31,201 bases of DNA. Source: M3007 sp038327555. Its GTDB lineage: Bacteria > Bacteroidota > Bacteroidia > Chitinophagales > Saprospiraceae. Below are positions 17,245-25,261 of the stretch, in pieces (within the stretch, counting starts at the first letter, position 1; each line of letters starts with the position of its first letter). The notes below the pieces were generated by a model that saw only the letters and a program-made list of their open reading frames with translations, did no database searches and was not told where the DNA came from. A program made the translations under genes and the position numbers. The stretch spans positions 1-31,201 of the forward strand of contig JBBQLD010000007.1 of the NCBI GenBank assembly GCA_038327555.1, read 5' to 3'.

Positions 17245-19137
17245 CTAAAGTTTCCCTAAAGTCTCTTTCACAAAACCCGTCAGGGCCTCCCCACGAAGCA
17301 TCCCTTGTTGCAGCAGCGCAAGATGAAGCAAGTATTTTGAAAATCCTATCTGCGCTGCCTCTTCCGTGATTTTCAAGAGTTTATTCACAATCAGCGGGTG
17401 GTTTGAGTTCACGACCGCATTGTAGGAATCCGGCATATCGCCCAGCCCGGCCATGCCATGCATGGATTGCATTTCTTTCATTCGACGCATAAACTCAGGT
17501 TTCACGATTTGCACAGGTTGTTCGTCTGGCGAGAGCGGAGATAGTTCTATAGACGCACCAACTTGCCCGCTAAGGGCTTTTTCAAAAATTGATTTTACAT
17601 TGGTTTGTTCCGCTTCGGAAAGGACTGATTCGCGATTTTCGTCCTTTTGCACGAGGTTGTCGGCGGTATTAGAATCGACGCGCACGAAGACCAGGCCTAA
17701 TTCAGAACGGTATTCCAACTGCTGCATCCAATGGTTGTCTAGCACGGTGTCGAGGCGAAGTACATCATAACCACGAGCTTCTGCGGCTACGATTTGGGCA
17801 TGGTGTCCTTCTACGTCATTGGTGTAAATAACCACGGTTTTCCCATGTTTATCGGTCTGATTTTCTTTGATTTTCTCCTTGTATTCGCTCAAAAGTAAAA
17901 ACTCGCCTTTCGTATTTTCTACTAAGGAAAAATTGTTAGCGCGGTCTTCAAATTTCTTGTCTGAAACGACTCCGTATTTTACAAAAACACCTAAATCTCG
18001 CCATTTTTGTTCAAATCCAGGGCGATCCGCCTTGAAAAGGTCGTGAAGTTTGTCGGCTACTTTTTTGGTGATGTGCTCGCTGATTTTCTTCACATTACCA
18101 TCTGCCTGAAGATAAGAGCGCGATACGTTAAGTGGAATATCTGGCGAATCAATAACGCCGTGCAATAATTGCAGCCATTCTGGTACAATGTCTCGCACAT
18201 CATCCGTAACAAAGACCTGGTTGGAATAAAGGTGGATTTTGTTGCGATTGAGTTCCATGGCATTGCTTCCGATTTTTGGAAAAAACAACACCCCCGTAAG
18301 GTTAAACGGGAAATCGATGTTCAAATGAATCCAGAACATGGGTTCTGCCGACATCGGGAACATTTGGCGGTAAAACGCCCGATAGTCCTCATCTTGCAAT
18401 TCAGACGGCTGACGCTTCCAGATTGGATGGATATCATTGATGATGTTGGCAACTTCAAGGCTTTCCTCCTTTTTATCCTCGCCTTCTCCGGTTTCAATAT
18501 ATTCAGTTCGGGTACCAAACTGGATGGGTATAGGGAGATAGCGGCAGTATTTTTCCAGCAGCGTTTCCAGACGATTTTTGTCCAAAAACTCCTTGTTTTC
18601 CGCATTGATATACAGGATAATATCCGTGCCGCGTTCGGTTTTTTCGGGTACCGATTCGATGGTGTAGGAGGTGTCGCCCAGGCAAGTCCAACGAACCCCC
18701 TCTGCGCCTTCTTTCCAGGATTTGGTCACCACTTCCACCTTGTCGGCCACCATAAATGCGGAATAAAAACCTAAGCCGAAATGGCCGATTATGCCGGTAT
18801 CTTGATATTTTTCAAGAAATTCGGTTGCGCTGGAGAAAGCAATTTGGTTAAGGTATTTAAGTACTTCCTCCTCGGTCATCCCGATGCCTTTATCTCGGAT
18901 GATCAGGCGGTTATGTTCAGCTTCCTGAATGATTTCAATGGTAAAGTCGCCGATCTCTTGCTTTACCTCGCCACGCTGCGCCAAAACTTGAAGTTTCGTG
19001 GTAGCATCTACAGCATTCGATACAAGTTCGCGAAGAAAGATCTCGTGATCAGAATAAAGGAACTTTTTGATGATCGGGAAAATGTTCTCAGTTTGGACGG
19101 AAATAGTACCTGTCTGCATGGTAATTGATGTGGACAA
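17245..19137 (-). CDS. htpG: Molecular chaperone HtpG (Hsp90)
   Basis: A 630-residue bacterial Hsp90, an ATP-dependent dimeric chaperone of the cytosol. GHKL ATPase motifs are clear: RELVSNAVDA (E37, N41), DKGIGMTEEEV, and GHFGLGFYSAFMVAD lid/glycine region. The middle domain contains the catalytic-loop region VSRSYLQADG, and the C-terminal dimerisation part ends with helices near HLALLQQGMLRGEALTGF. Length agrees with the family. An ATG at codon 7 (MQTGTISVQTENIF) is an alternative start closer to typical homologues. Upstream lies a sigma-54-like promoter on the same strand, suggesting stress-linked control by an enhancer-binding activator rather than a sigma-32 system. Confidence 0.96.
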   Translation of the reverse strand: MSTSITMQTGTISVQTENIFPIIKKFLYSDHEIFLRELVSNAVDATTKLQVLAQRGEVKQEIGDFTIEIIQEAEHNRLIIRDKGIGMTEEEVLKYLNQIAFSSATEFLEKYQDTGIIGHFGLGFYSAFMVADKVEVVTKSWKEGAEGVRWTCLGDTSYTIESVPEKTERGTDIILYINAENKEFLDKNRLETLLEKYCRYLPIPIQFGTRTEYIETGEGEDKKEESLEVANIINDIHPIWKRQPSELQDEDYRAFYRQMFPMSAEPMFWIHLNIDFPFNLTGVLFFPKIGSNAMELNRNKIHLYSNQVFVTDDVRDIVPEWLQLLHGVIDSPDIPLNVSRSYLQADGNVKKISEHITKKVADKLHDLFKADRPGFEQKWRDLGVFVKYGVVSDKKFEDRANNFSLVENTKGEFLLLSEYKEKIKENQTDKHGKTVVIYTNDVEGHHAQIVAAEARGYDVLRLDTVLDNHWMQQLEYRSELGLVFVRVDSNTADNLVQKDENRESVLSEAEQTNVKSIFEKALSGQVGASIELSPLSPDEQPVQIVKPEFMRRMKEMQSMHGMAGLGDMPDSYNAVVNSNHPLIVNKLLKITEEAAQIGFSKYLLHLALLQQGMLRGEALTGFVKETLGKL

Positions 19138-19232
19138 TTTAAAATGTGGTAAATGTGGCTAATGTGGCTGGAACAGGGTTATTGAACGGCCTAAATTCCT
19201 AAATCAATTGAACCAGCGCTGATTTCTCCTCT

Positions 19233-19248
19233 TTCAAAGGCTGTGCCA
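19233..19248 (-). promoter_or_regulatory. Sigma-54-like promoter for htpG
   Basis: Read on the - strand, TGGCACAGCCTTTGAA matches the -24/-12 consensus TGGCACRNNNNTTGCW at all but one defined base (A for C at -12), with correct GG-N10 spacing. Transcription would start near 19221, giving a leader of about 85 nt before the htpG start at 19137. Confidence 0.55.
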
Positions 19249-19256
19249 TTGCGACT

Positions 19257-19277
19257 CTGCTGCCAAAATGTCCGTCA
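19257..19277. promoter_or_regulatory. Possible activator-binding palindrome upstream of htpG
   Basis: An imperfect inverted repeat, TGCCAAAATGTCCGTCA (19261-19277) preceded by CTGC, lies just upstream of the htpG sigma-54-like promoter. TG(C/T)CA-type arms around an A/T core resemble an enhancer-binding-protein site. It lies between the two outward-facing promoters and could serve both. Confidence 0.35.
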
Positions 19278-19392
19278 ATTTCATTTTAGACATAACCAAT
19301 TGATTTTCATGACTAAATCGCAAAAATAACCCTTCTATTGAACCGGTTAAGTGGCTGTTTACGGTAAAAAAATGTTTCCCATTTGTTAATTG

Positions 19393-19408
19393 TGGCACAG
19401 TAGTTGCC
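19393..19408 (+). promoter_or_regulatory. Sigma-54-like promoter facing right
   Basis: TGGCACAGTAGTTGCC matches TGGCACRNNNNTTGC exactly over all defined core positions, with GG (19394-19395) and GC (19406-19407) separated by 10 nt. The predicted start is near 19419. No annotated gene begins until aroC at 19914, and a terminator intervenes at 19671, so the immediate product would be a short transcript. Confidence 0.5.
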
Positions 19409-19418
19409 TTACAATAAG

Positions 19419-19705
19419 TACGAACGCTGCTGCCGATGATTTTCACCGAGTACAAGCGATTTCGGAAAACGAGGACAAATTCTGTGTAAGAAATTAAGGC
19501 CAAATGCGGTCTTAAGCCCGTGGGCGAGGGACCAGTCCATCTGGGGGGTAGGGCTGGTCTCCTCACCACATTTTAAGAAAACACCCAATTCCCGGGCGAA
19601 CATCATTACCCTCTTATGCTTTCGGTAGAATCAGAACTCGATTCGTTAATCCAATCATCATCATCGCAGCAGCAGGTGGCCTCGTTTTGGCCTCCTGCTT
19701 TTTTT
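19419..19705 (+). ncRNA. Candidate sigma-54-dependent structured RNA
   Basis: A stretch of about 285 nt between a sigma-54-like promoter and an intrinsic terminator, with no convincing gene. It contains a small stem with TTAAG and CTTAA arms (about 19494-19515) and a strong imperfect hairpin of about 18 bp (19520-19538 with 19551-19569). Very short frames exist, for example 17 codons from 19436, but without recognisable features. It may be a small RNA, or a leader that ends early and reads through to aroC under some condition. I recognise no known RNA family. Confidence 0.3.
19671..19705 (+). terminator. Intrinsic terminator upstream of aroC
   Basis: Stem AGCAGG-T-GGCC (19671-19681) with GGCC-T-CCTGCT (19689-19699), one T-T mismatch, loop TCGTTTT, followed by a T-tract to 19705. 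It stands in intergenic DNA with no gene on the + strand for several kilobases upstream, so it implies an unannotated transcript. Confidence 0.75.
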
Positions 19706-19708
19706 GTA

Positions 19709-19794
19709 AAGCGAAATTCATTTTGCCATCAAAGAACGCAAGCAAAATTCATTTCGCCATCAAAGAACGCAAGCAAAATTCATTTCGCCGTCAA
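19709..19794. repeat. 31-bp tandem repeat, about 2.8 copies
   Basis: The unit begins AAGCRAAATTCATTTYGCC and continues CATCAAAGAACGC with a period of exactly 31 bp; copies at 19709, 19740 and 19771 differ at only a few positions. There are no spacers, so it is not a CRISPR array. The core AAATTCATTT reappears in inverted form near 19810-19822. The repeat lies between the terminator and aroC. Confidence 0.85.
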
Positions 19795-19845
19795 GTTCCC
19801 AGCACCGCGAATAAAATGAATTCCGCGACACAATTTTAGCCTTCC

Positions 19846-19853
19846 TATTTTTG
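19846..19853 (+). promoter_or_regulatory. Candidate -7 box for aroC
   Basis: TATTTTTG fits TAnnTTTG and lies 60 bp before the aroC start. No clear -33 element is visible. A second looser box, CACCTTTG at 19902-19909, is too close to the ATG to give more than a nearly leaderless message. Confidence 0.3.
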
Positions 19854-19913
19854 CCCTGTTATTCTCGCAGCGCGAAGTCTTTCGTAAACTGAATTTCGCG
19901 CCACCTTTGCTCC

Positions 19914-21065
19914 ATGTCCAATACTTTCGGCCACCTTTTCCGGGTCACAACTTTCGGCGAATCACACGGCGCAGCAATTGGCTGTGTGGTGGATGGCTGC
20001 CCATCAGGACTTGATTTCGACCTTGCTTTCATACAAAGTGAACTGGATCGGCGCCGTCCCGGGCAAAGCAGCATTGTCACCCAACGCAAAGAAAGTGATA
20101 CCGTACAGGTACTCAGCGGCGTTTTTGAAGGCCGCACCACGGGTACCCCAATCGCTTTACTCATTCCTAACGAAGACCAGCGCAGCCGCGACTACGATCA
20201 TCTCGCCACGGCTTTCCGACCGAGCCATGCTGATTATACCTGGCAAGCTAAATTTGGGCATCGCGACTTTCGAGGTGGAGGGCGCAGCAGTGCTCGTGAA
20301 ACAGCAGCCCGCGTTGCCGCCGGAGCTTTGGCAAAACTTTTTCTGCGCACACAAGGCATAGACATTCAAGCCTATGTGAGCCAAGTGGGGAACTTAGAGC
20401 TTAAAAAAGATTACAGCGAACTTGACCTTTCGCTTACAGAATCCAATGATGTGCGCTGCCCCGACCCTGTGCTTGCAGCAAAGATGATTGCACTCATCAA
20501 AAAAATCCGAAAAGAAGGGGATACGATTGGCGGCGTAATCAGCGGGGTGGTGCGGGGTTGTCAGCCTGGACTTGGCGAGCCCGTTTTTGACAAGCTTCAA
20601 GCTGATCTCGGGAAGGCTATGCTTAGCATCAACGCAGCCAAAGGTTTTGAATACGGCTCGGGCTTTGCCGGGGTGAAAATGAAAGGGAGCGAGCACAATG
20701 ATTTGTTTGCCCCCCCTCAGCCCCCCAATATAGCGGCGAACCCAACAATCTCCTCAAATTTGGAAAGCCAAAGGAGGGCGTCTCCACCACCCGGGCAGTC
20801 GGGATTAACGCTAACCAACCACTCTGGTGGCATCCAGGGCGGTATTTCCAATGGCATGGACATCTATTTCCGGGTGGCGTTCAAGCCCGTGGCGACCATC
20901 ATGCGCGACCAAGAAACCCTCAATGCTGAAGGCGAAACCGTGACCATAAAAGGAAAGGGCCGACACGATCCATGTGTGGTTCCCCGCGCCGTGGTCATCG
21001 TGGAGGCTATGACTGCGCTGGTATTGGCGGATCATGCTTTGCGGATGAAAGCTAATCGGGTTTAG
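19914..21065 (+). CDS. aroC: Chorismate synthase
   Basis: A 383-residue chorismate synthase, which converts 5-enolpyruvylshikimate 3-phosphate to chorismate using reduced FMN, the last common step of aromatic amino-acid synthesis. Family signatures are present: GHLFRVTTFGESHGAAIG, RRRPGQSS, FRPSHADYTW, HRDFRGGGRSSARETAARVAAG and NHSGGIQGGISNGMDI. Between GSEHND (ending about residue 262) and TNHSGGI (about 300) there are 37 residues where I would expect about 12. The extra part is rich in Pro, Ser and Asn and encoded by a C-rich, palindrome-bearing stretch (20703-20806). The frame stays open and all active-site motifs flank it intact, so the enzyme is probably functional with an enlarged surface loop. 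A threonine aldolase gene follows after about 150 bp. Confidence 0.95.
   Translation: MSNTFGHLFRVTTFGESHGAAIGCVVDGCPSGLDFDLAFIQSELDRRRPGQSSIVTQRKESDTVQVLSGVFEGRTTGTPIALLIPNEDQRSRDYDHLATAFRPSHADYTWQAKFGHRDFRGGGRSSARETAARVAAGALAKLFLRTQGIDIQAYVSQVGNLELKKDYSELDLSLTESNDVRCPDPVLAAKMIALIKKIRKEGDTIGGVISGVVRGCQPGLGEPVFDKLQADLGKAMLSINAAKGFEYGSGFAGVKMKGSEHNDLFAPPQPPNIAANPTISSNLESQRRASPPPGQSGLTLTNHSGGIQGGISNGMDIYFRVAFKPVATIMRDQETLNAEGETVTIKGKGRHDPCVVPRAVVIVEAMTALVLADHALRMKANRV
20703..20806. repeat. In-frame C-rich, palindrome-bearing insert within aroC
   Basis: The insert contains CCCCCCCTCAGCCCCCC, then CTCCTCAAATTTGG pairing imperfectly with CCAAAGGAGG around AAAG (about 20750-20777). Base composition (C-runs, Pro codons) differs from the rest of the gene. 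It resembles the C-run/palindrome repeats seen between genes near 25262 and 25871 in style, though not in exact sequence. Confidence 0.45.
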
Positions 21066-21212
21066 GGTGATGGAGTGCTGGTTTGGCTTGATCATTTTAG
21101 TGGGTTTGTTTTTTAAATTAGAGTCTTGGAAAGGTGGTTTACAACTACTCATTCTAGGCACCGCTTGCCTTATTTTACTGAGCGCCCCCGATTTTTTAAG
21201 GGTATTCCAACT

Positions 21213-22226
21213 ATGATAAACCTACTCTCTGACACCGTTACCAAGCCCACGCCTGGCATGCTCAAAGCCATGTGGATCGCCGAAGTGGGCGATGATGTAT
21301 TTCGTGAAGATCCCACTGTAAATGCGCTGGAAGCTAAATGCGCCGCACTGTTTGGCCATGAAGCCGCATTATTTTGTCCCAGTGGCACCATGGCCAATCA
21401 GATCGCACTCAAAGTGCACACTCGCCCGCTCGATGAGGTGATTTGCGACGAAATGAGCCATATTTATCAATACGAGGTAGGCGGATACGCATTCCATTCT
21501 GGCATTGGGGTTAACCTTTTGAAAGGGGAAAACGGAATCCTTAATGCTGCTATGATTGAGGCCGCTATTAAACCACGCTATGATTGGTTGCCGCGAAGCA
21601 GCCTCGTTGTCATAGAAAACACCTGCAACAAAGGAGGGGGGAGTATTTACCCACTGGAGCGTATTCGTGACATTCGAAAAATGTGTCAGAAAAACGGAAT
21701 CGCACTTCATTTGGACGGTGCTAGGCTATTCAACGCATTGGTGGAAACAGGAGATACTCCGGCCAGCATTGGTGCTGAATTGGACAGTATTTCCCTATGC
21801 CTGTCTAAAGGTTTGGGTGCGCCAATAGGTTCGGTGTTGGTTGGTAATCAGGCATTTATCGCCGAAGCCCGTCGGGTACGGAAGGCTATGGGTGGAGGAA
21901 TGCGTCAAGCGGGGTATCTTGCCGCAGCAGGCATTTATGCACTTGACCATCATGTGGAACGATTGCGCGATGACCACGCCCACGCCCGCCAATTAGCTGA
22001 CGTTCTGGCCAAGCTGACTTGGGTGGCCAACATCCGCCCGGTGCAAACCAATATCCTGATTTTTGACCTGGTATCCCCGCTAACGCCAGCATTATTTCTG
22101 GATTATTTGAAGCAAAACGGGGTAGTTGCCAGTGCTTTTGGGCCACAAACCATTCGTTTTGTTACGCATTTGGATGTGACACAGGAGATGCTCAAGCAGG
22201 CAGTTGGTATCTTGCAGCGATTTTAG
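21213..22226 (+). CDS. ltaE: Low-specificity L-threonine aldolase
   Basis: A PLP-dependent fold-type I enzyme that cleaves L-threonine (and allo-threonine) to glycine and acetaldehyde. The family start MINLLSDTVTKPTPGMLKAM and GDDVFREDPTVNALE are clear, and the PLP lysine is K199 in SLCLSKGLGAPIG. I chose ATG 21213 (337 aa) because homologues begin here. An upstream TTG at 21126 would add 29 residues with no family match. The gap of about 150 bp after aroC holds no clear terminator, so co-transcription is possible. Confidence 0.93.
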   Translation: MINLLSDTVTKPTPGMLKAMWIAEVGDDVFREDPTVNALEAKCAALFGHEAALFCPSGTMANQIALKVHTRPLDEVICDEMSHIYQYEVGGYAFHSGIGVNLLKGENGILNAAMIEAAIKPRYDWLPRSSLVVIENTCNKGGGSIYPLERIRDIRKMCQKNGIALHLDGARLFNALVETGDTPASIGAELDSISLCLSKGLGAPIGSVLVGNQAFIAEARRVRKAMGGGMRQAGYLAAAGIYALDHHVERLRDDHAHARQLADVLAKLTWVANIRPVQTNILIFDLVSPLTPALFLDYLKQNGVVASAFGPQTIRFVTHLDVTQEMLKQAVGILQRF

Positions 22227-22267
22227 GCTTATTGGCTTGGGAACGCGGTTGGAAGAAAGAGAAATTT

Positions 22268-22380
22268 AACAGAAAAACAGGCGTATTTAAAACCAAGTAT
22301 TATACTGCGTAAATGATCAATTGCCCTCCTTTTTTAAGATCAATTGCTTCGTGGTTCTATATTTTCCTGTTTTCCGGTTA
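22268..22380. repeat. Imperfect fold-back between convergent genes
   Basis: Arms of about 30 bp (22268-22297 with 22351-22380) match at about 22 positions, with the best part AAAACAGG / CCTGTTTT. Inside is a direct repeat GATCAATTGC (22314-22323 and 22341-22350). It lies between the ltaE and lipoprotein stops and may act as a bidirectional terminator or be a decayed mobile hairpin. The rest of this 204-bp gap shows nothing else. Confidence 0.4.
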
Positions 22381-22430
22381 AATTCATTTGCATCCTAAAT
22401 CCGAGATGCACCCCCATATAGCCTCTCCTA

Positions 22431-22907
22431 TTATTGTTTTTTTGCAGGGGAAGTCATGTTATCAAATGCCTCCTGCATCAGTTGCATATCTTTAGCGTAA
22501 CGAGCTGCGGCATTGGTATAATCTTTCAGCCTGTTTACATCGAGCGCTGGATCTGCATCTGATCGTTCGGAAGCTGGTGCGGTGGAGGCCTTGATTTGCT
22601 TGAGCATTTCTCCTTGTTTTACCATTAGGCCCTCCACTGTGCCATATATTCCTGCTATTTCAGTGGCTCTTTCCTTTTTAACCTTGGCAGGAAGGTTGTC
22701 TACTTTCGTGCGAAAATCCTCCAACGTTTTCAGGTTCGTTGTGAGGTTTGTTGAGGTTTGTTGCAGTGCTTCAGGCGAAGCAATTTCGGGTTCTGAAACG
22801 ACGGGGGCTTGCGTCGCGGAAACCGGGGCGTCTGTAGCAGCTTTAGGAGTATCCTTACATGCTGCAAGAAGCAGACCAAGGAGCAGGGTGAAAATGAGTT
22901 TGTTCAT
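22431..22907 (-). CDS. Small lipoprotein of unknown function
   Basis: A 158-residue predicted lipoprotein. It starts MNKLIFTLLLGLLLAACKD, with lipobox LAAC and lipidation at C17. A Thr/Ala/Pro-rich linker (about residues 20-45) follows, and then a mostly helical Lys/Glu/Ala-rich region to the end. I chose ATG 22907 because it gives an ideal signal peptide; an ATG at 22967 would add 20 residues before it. No conserved domain is recognised. It is monocistronic, divergent from the PorE-like gene. A periplasmic coiled-coil role is only a guess. Confidence 0.75.
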   Translation of the reverse strand: MNKLIFTLLLGLLLAACKDTPKAATDAPVSATQAPVVSEPEIASPEALQQTSTNLTTNLKTLEDFRTKVDNLPAKVKKERATEIAGIYGTVEGLMVKQGEMLKQIKASTAPASERSDADPALDVNRLKDYTNAAARYAKDMQLMQEAFDNMTSPAKKQ

Positions 22908-23195
22908 CTTTTGAATGTAGAAATTTGTCCGTGAGAAATTTGTGGTTGGAGACCAGATTCTGAGCACTTGCGTTCTATGGGGCGTCTAAGAATAATTTAC
23001 TTTAAAGGATTTGGATGAAGGCCTTCCATCAAAGCGCCGCAAAATTACACGAAGTACTCGTTTGGAATACTATGGGCAAAACTCATACCGATAATATTTA
23101 TCGAAAACCAACACCTTTGTCATCAAGGCAGGCAATTTTCTTTTTATAAAAAACCCTACTATTTTGCCCCATATTTCGAGCTCAATTTCTTGATT

Positions 23196-25256
23196 ATGAA
23201 CACAAAAACACGCTTTTCAATCGTTGTGAACACAGGTGTCGGCCTGTGTCTGGCACTCCTGTTGTTCCAAAGTACAGCCTGTTCCTACACCCTAAAAATA
23301 AAAGACGGGGCCACAGCCTACGAACGAAAACAATATGCCACTGCGGTGCCACTGCTCGAAAAAGAATTCCCGCGCGCCAAAACCCGTAAGGAAAAAGGCA
23401 ATATTGCCTACCTGCTTGGCGATGCTTACCGACGAATGGGCCAAGATGAAAAATCGCTCCCATGGTTTGAAGCAGCTTACGCCAATAATTTTGGCCCGGA
23501 AGCCCTCAAAGCACAGGCTTTCACCCTAAAAAAACTTGAACGCTACGCAGCAGCCCGCGAAGTCTTTAAAAACCTTGGCATTGAGATTGGTTCGCCTTAT
23601 GAATACCGCAAGGAAATCGCAGGATGCACCATTGCGGAAGGTTGGCTCAAAGAACGGCCTGACAATGGCTGGAGCATCGAAAGTGTACCCTTCAACAGTC
23701 CTCAAAACGACTTCGCACCCGTGTTTTACTATGATGGCCGACTGGTGTTTACCAGCGATCGGAGCATGATCGTTGGCAAAGAGAACTATCGCTGGACAGG
23801 CAATAAGTTCATGGATATTTTCATCGCAGACCCGAAAAGCGCCAGTCCACAAACTTTTGACAGTCAATGGAATACCGCCAATAATGAAGGCACGCCTTGC
23901 TTCAATAAGACCGCAACGGAGGCGTTTTTTGTGCGGGCTGTAGGTGCCTATAAAGGCGACGACGCCTATTGCAAAATCTATTTTTCAGAAAAAGGCCGAA
24001 CGGATGCGCTCTGGTCTGTACCTGTGCCGCTCTCTTTCCAAAAAGAAAAAATCAATTACTTCCATCCCGCACTCAGTGCCGATGGAAACACCCTTTATTT
24101 TGCCTGCAATGACCCCGAAGGCTGGGGCGGATTTGATCTTTGGTCCGCGCAGCGAAACCCAAAAACGGAGACGGGCTGGGATCCGCCCAAACCCCTCCCC
24201 CGCAGCGTGAACACCCCCTCCAACGAGCTCTTCGCAGCCTTCGATGCCGATACCTTGTATTTCGCCTCTGATGGCCACACGGGTATGGGCGGATTGGATG
24301 TTTTTAGAACCTACAAATCTGAAAAAAACGCCTGGTCGCCACCACAGAACCTCAAGGCTCCGATCAACAGCGGAGCGGATGATTTTTCCTTCATTGTAGA
24401 CCGAGCTTCTGTGACGGCACTCAAGGATCCTAAGCCAGGAGATTTGATCAAGGCCGGTTTTTTTACCAGCAATCGCCCCCTGGAAACCGCCCGTGGCGGA
24501 GACGACATTTACCGTTTTGAACAACGGGTAGCGCCGCCCAAACCACCCGTGGTAGATACCATTCCGACAAAACCACTGGCTTACAAGCTTATTTTGGAGG
24601 GTTACGTGCTGGAAAAAATCTTCTCGGAGCCTTCCAATCCGAACAGCAAAATTTTGGGCAGAAAGCCGCTTTCAGGTGCATCTGTACAAGCCGAATGGAA
24701 CGGTAAAAAGCAACCCTTTACGGTAAAAGACAGCGGTTTATTCAAAATGGAACTGGCGGAAAACACCGATTACAATTTCAATGCTTCGATAGACGGTTAC
24801 CTTACCAATAGCGCAAAATTCAGTACCAAAGGCATCGCCAAAGACCCCGCCAATCCGGTACAAACCTTTGAACTTGAAATCGTGCTCGACCAGATATTTC
24901 GAAACAAGGAAATCGTACTGGAAAACATCTACTACGATTACGACAAGTGGGACATCCGCCCCGACGCCGAACCAACCCTCAACCGCCTCGCCGAGGTACT
25001 GCGCCAAAATGCCACCATCCGCATCCAACTCGGCAGCCACACGGACTGCCGGGGCACGGATTCATACAATCAAAACCTTTCCCAACGCCGGGCTGAAAGT
25101 GCGGTCAATTACTTGATTTCTAAAGGAATAGATGCCGGTCGATTATCAGCTAAAGGGTATGGGGAGAGTCAGCCCGCCGCCTTGTGTTCTTGCACTTCCT
25201 GCACGGAGGCCGAGCACCAGACGAATCGGAGGACGACGTTTAAGGTGGTGGAGTGA
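23196..25256 (+). CDS. PorE-like lipoprotein: TPR, PD40 propeller, CRD and OmpA domains
   Basis: A 686-residue protein. The hydrophobic signal ends QSTAC near residue 29, a plausible though imperfect lipobox. TPR-like helices span about 35-130 (YLLGDAYRRMGQDEKSLPWFEAA is typical). PD40/WD40-like propeller repeats span about 150-450 (FTSDR, LSADGNTLYFACND, LYFASDGHTGMGGLDVF). A carboxypeptidase-regulatory-like unit spans about 465-555. The OmpA C-terminal domain begins near 576, with the peptidoglycan-binding segment SHTDCRG and SQRRAESAVNYL. This order is that of P. gingivalis PorE, a T9SS component thought to tie the machinery to peptidoglycan; similar multi-copy proteins accompany PorP/SprF genes in this phylum. 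I chose ATG 23196; a TTG two codons upstream is unlikely. An unusual CSCTSC cluster sits in the OmpA domain. Whether it is the true PorE or a paralogue cannot be told here. Confidence 0.88.
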   Translation: MNTKTRFSIVVNTGVGLCLALLLFQSTACSYTLKIKDGATAYERKQYATAVPLLEKEFPRAKTRKEKGNIAYLLGDAYRRMGQDEKSLPWFEAAYANNFGPEALKAQAFTLKKLERYAAAREVFKNLGIEIGSPYEYRKEIAGCTIAEGWLKERPDNGWSIESVPFNSPQNDFAPVFYYDGRLVFTSDRSMIVGKENYRWTGNKFMDIFIADPKSASPQTFDSQWNTANNEGTPCFNKTATEAFFVRAVGAYKGDDAYCKIYFSEKGRTDALWSVPVPLSFQKEKINYFHPALSADGNTLYFACNDPEGWGGFDLWSAQRNPKTETGWDPPKPLPRSVNTPSNELFAAFDADTLYFASDGHTGMGGLDVFRTYKSEKNAWSPPQNLKAPINSGADDFSFIVDRASVTALKDPKPGDLIKAGFFTSNRPLETARGGDDIYRFEQRVAPPKPPVVDTIPTKPLAYKLILEGYVLEKIFSEPSNPNSKILGRKPLSGASVQAEWNGKKQPFTVKDSGLFKMELAENTDYNFNASIDGYLTNSAKFSTKGIAKDPANPVQTFELEIVLDQIFRNKEIVLENIYYDYDKWDIRPDAEPTLNRLAEVLRQNATIRIQLGSHTDCRGTDSYNQNLSQRRAESAVNYLISKGIDAGRLSAKGYGESQPAALCSCTSCTEAEHQTNRRTTFKVVE

Positions 25257-25261
25257 GAGTC

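Noticed and set aside
19600..19740. A second + strand frame that reads IIIIAAAGGLVLASC, resembling a lipoprotein signal
   Set aside because: There is no start codon upstream in frame, and the apparent lipobox is coded by the terminator stem, so I regard it as coincidence.
19709..19794. Possible CRISPR array
   Set aside because: The 31-bp units are directly contiguous with no spacers, and no cas gene is present.
19616..19819. 67-codon + strand frame over the terminator and 31-bp repeat
   Set aside because: It runs through a terminator stem and a tandem repeat, and its composition is not protein-like.
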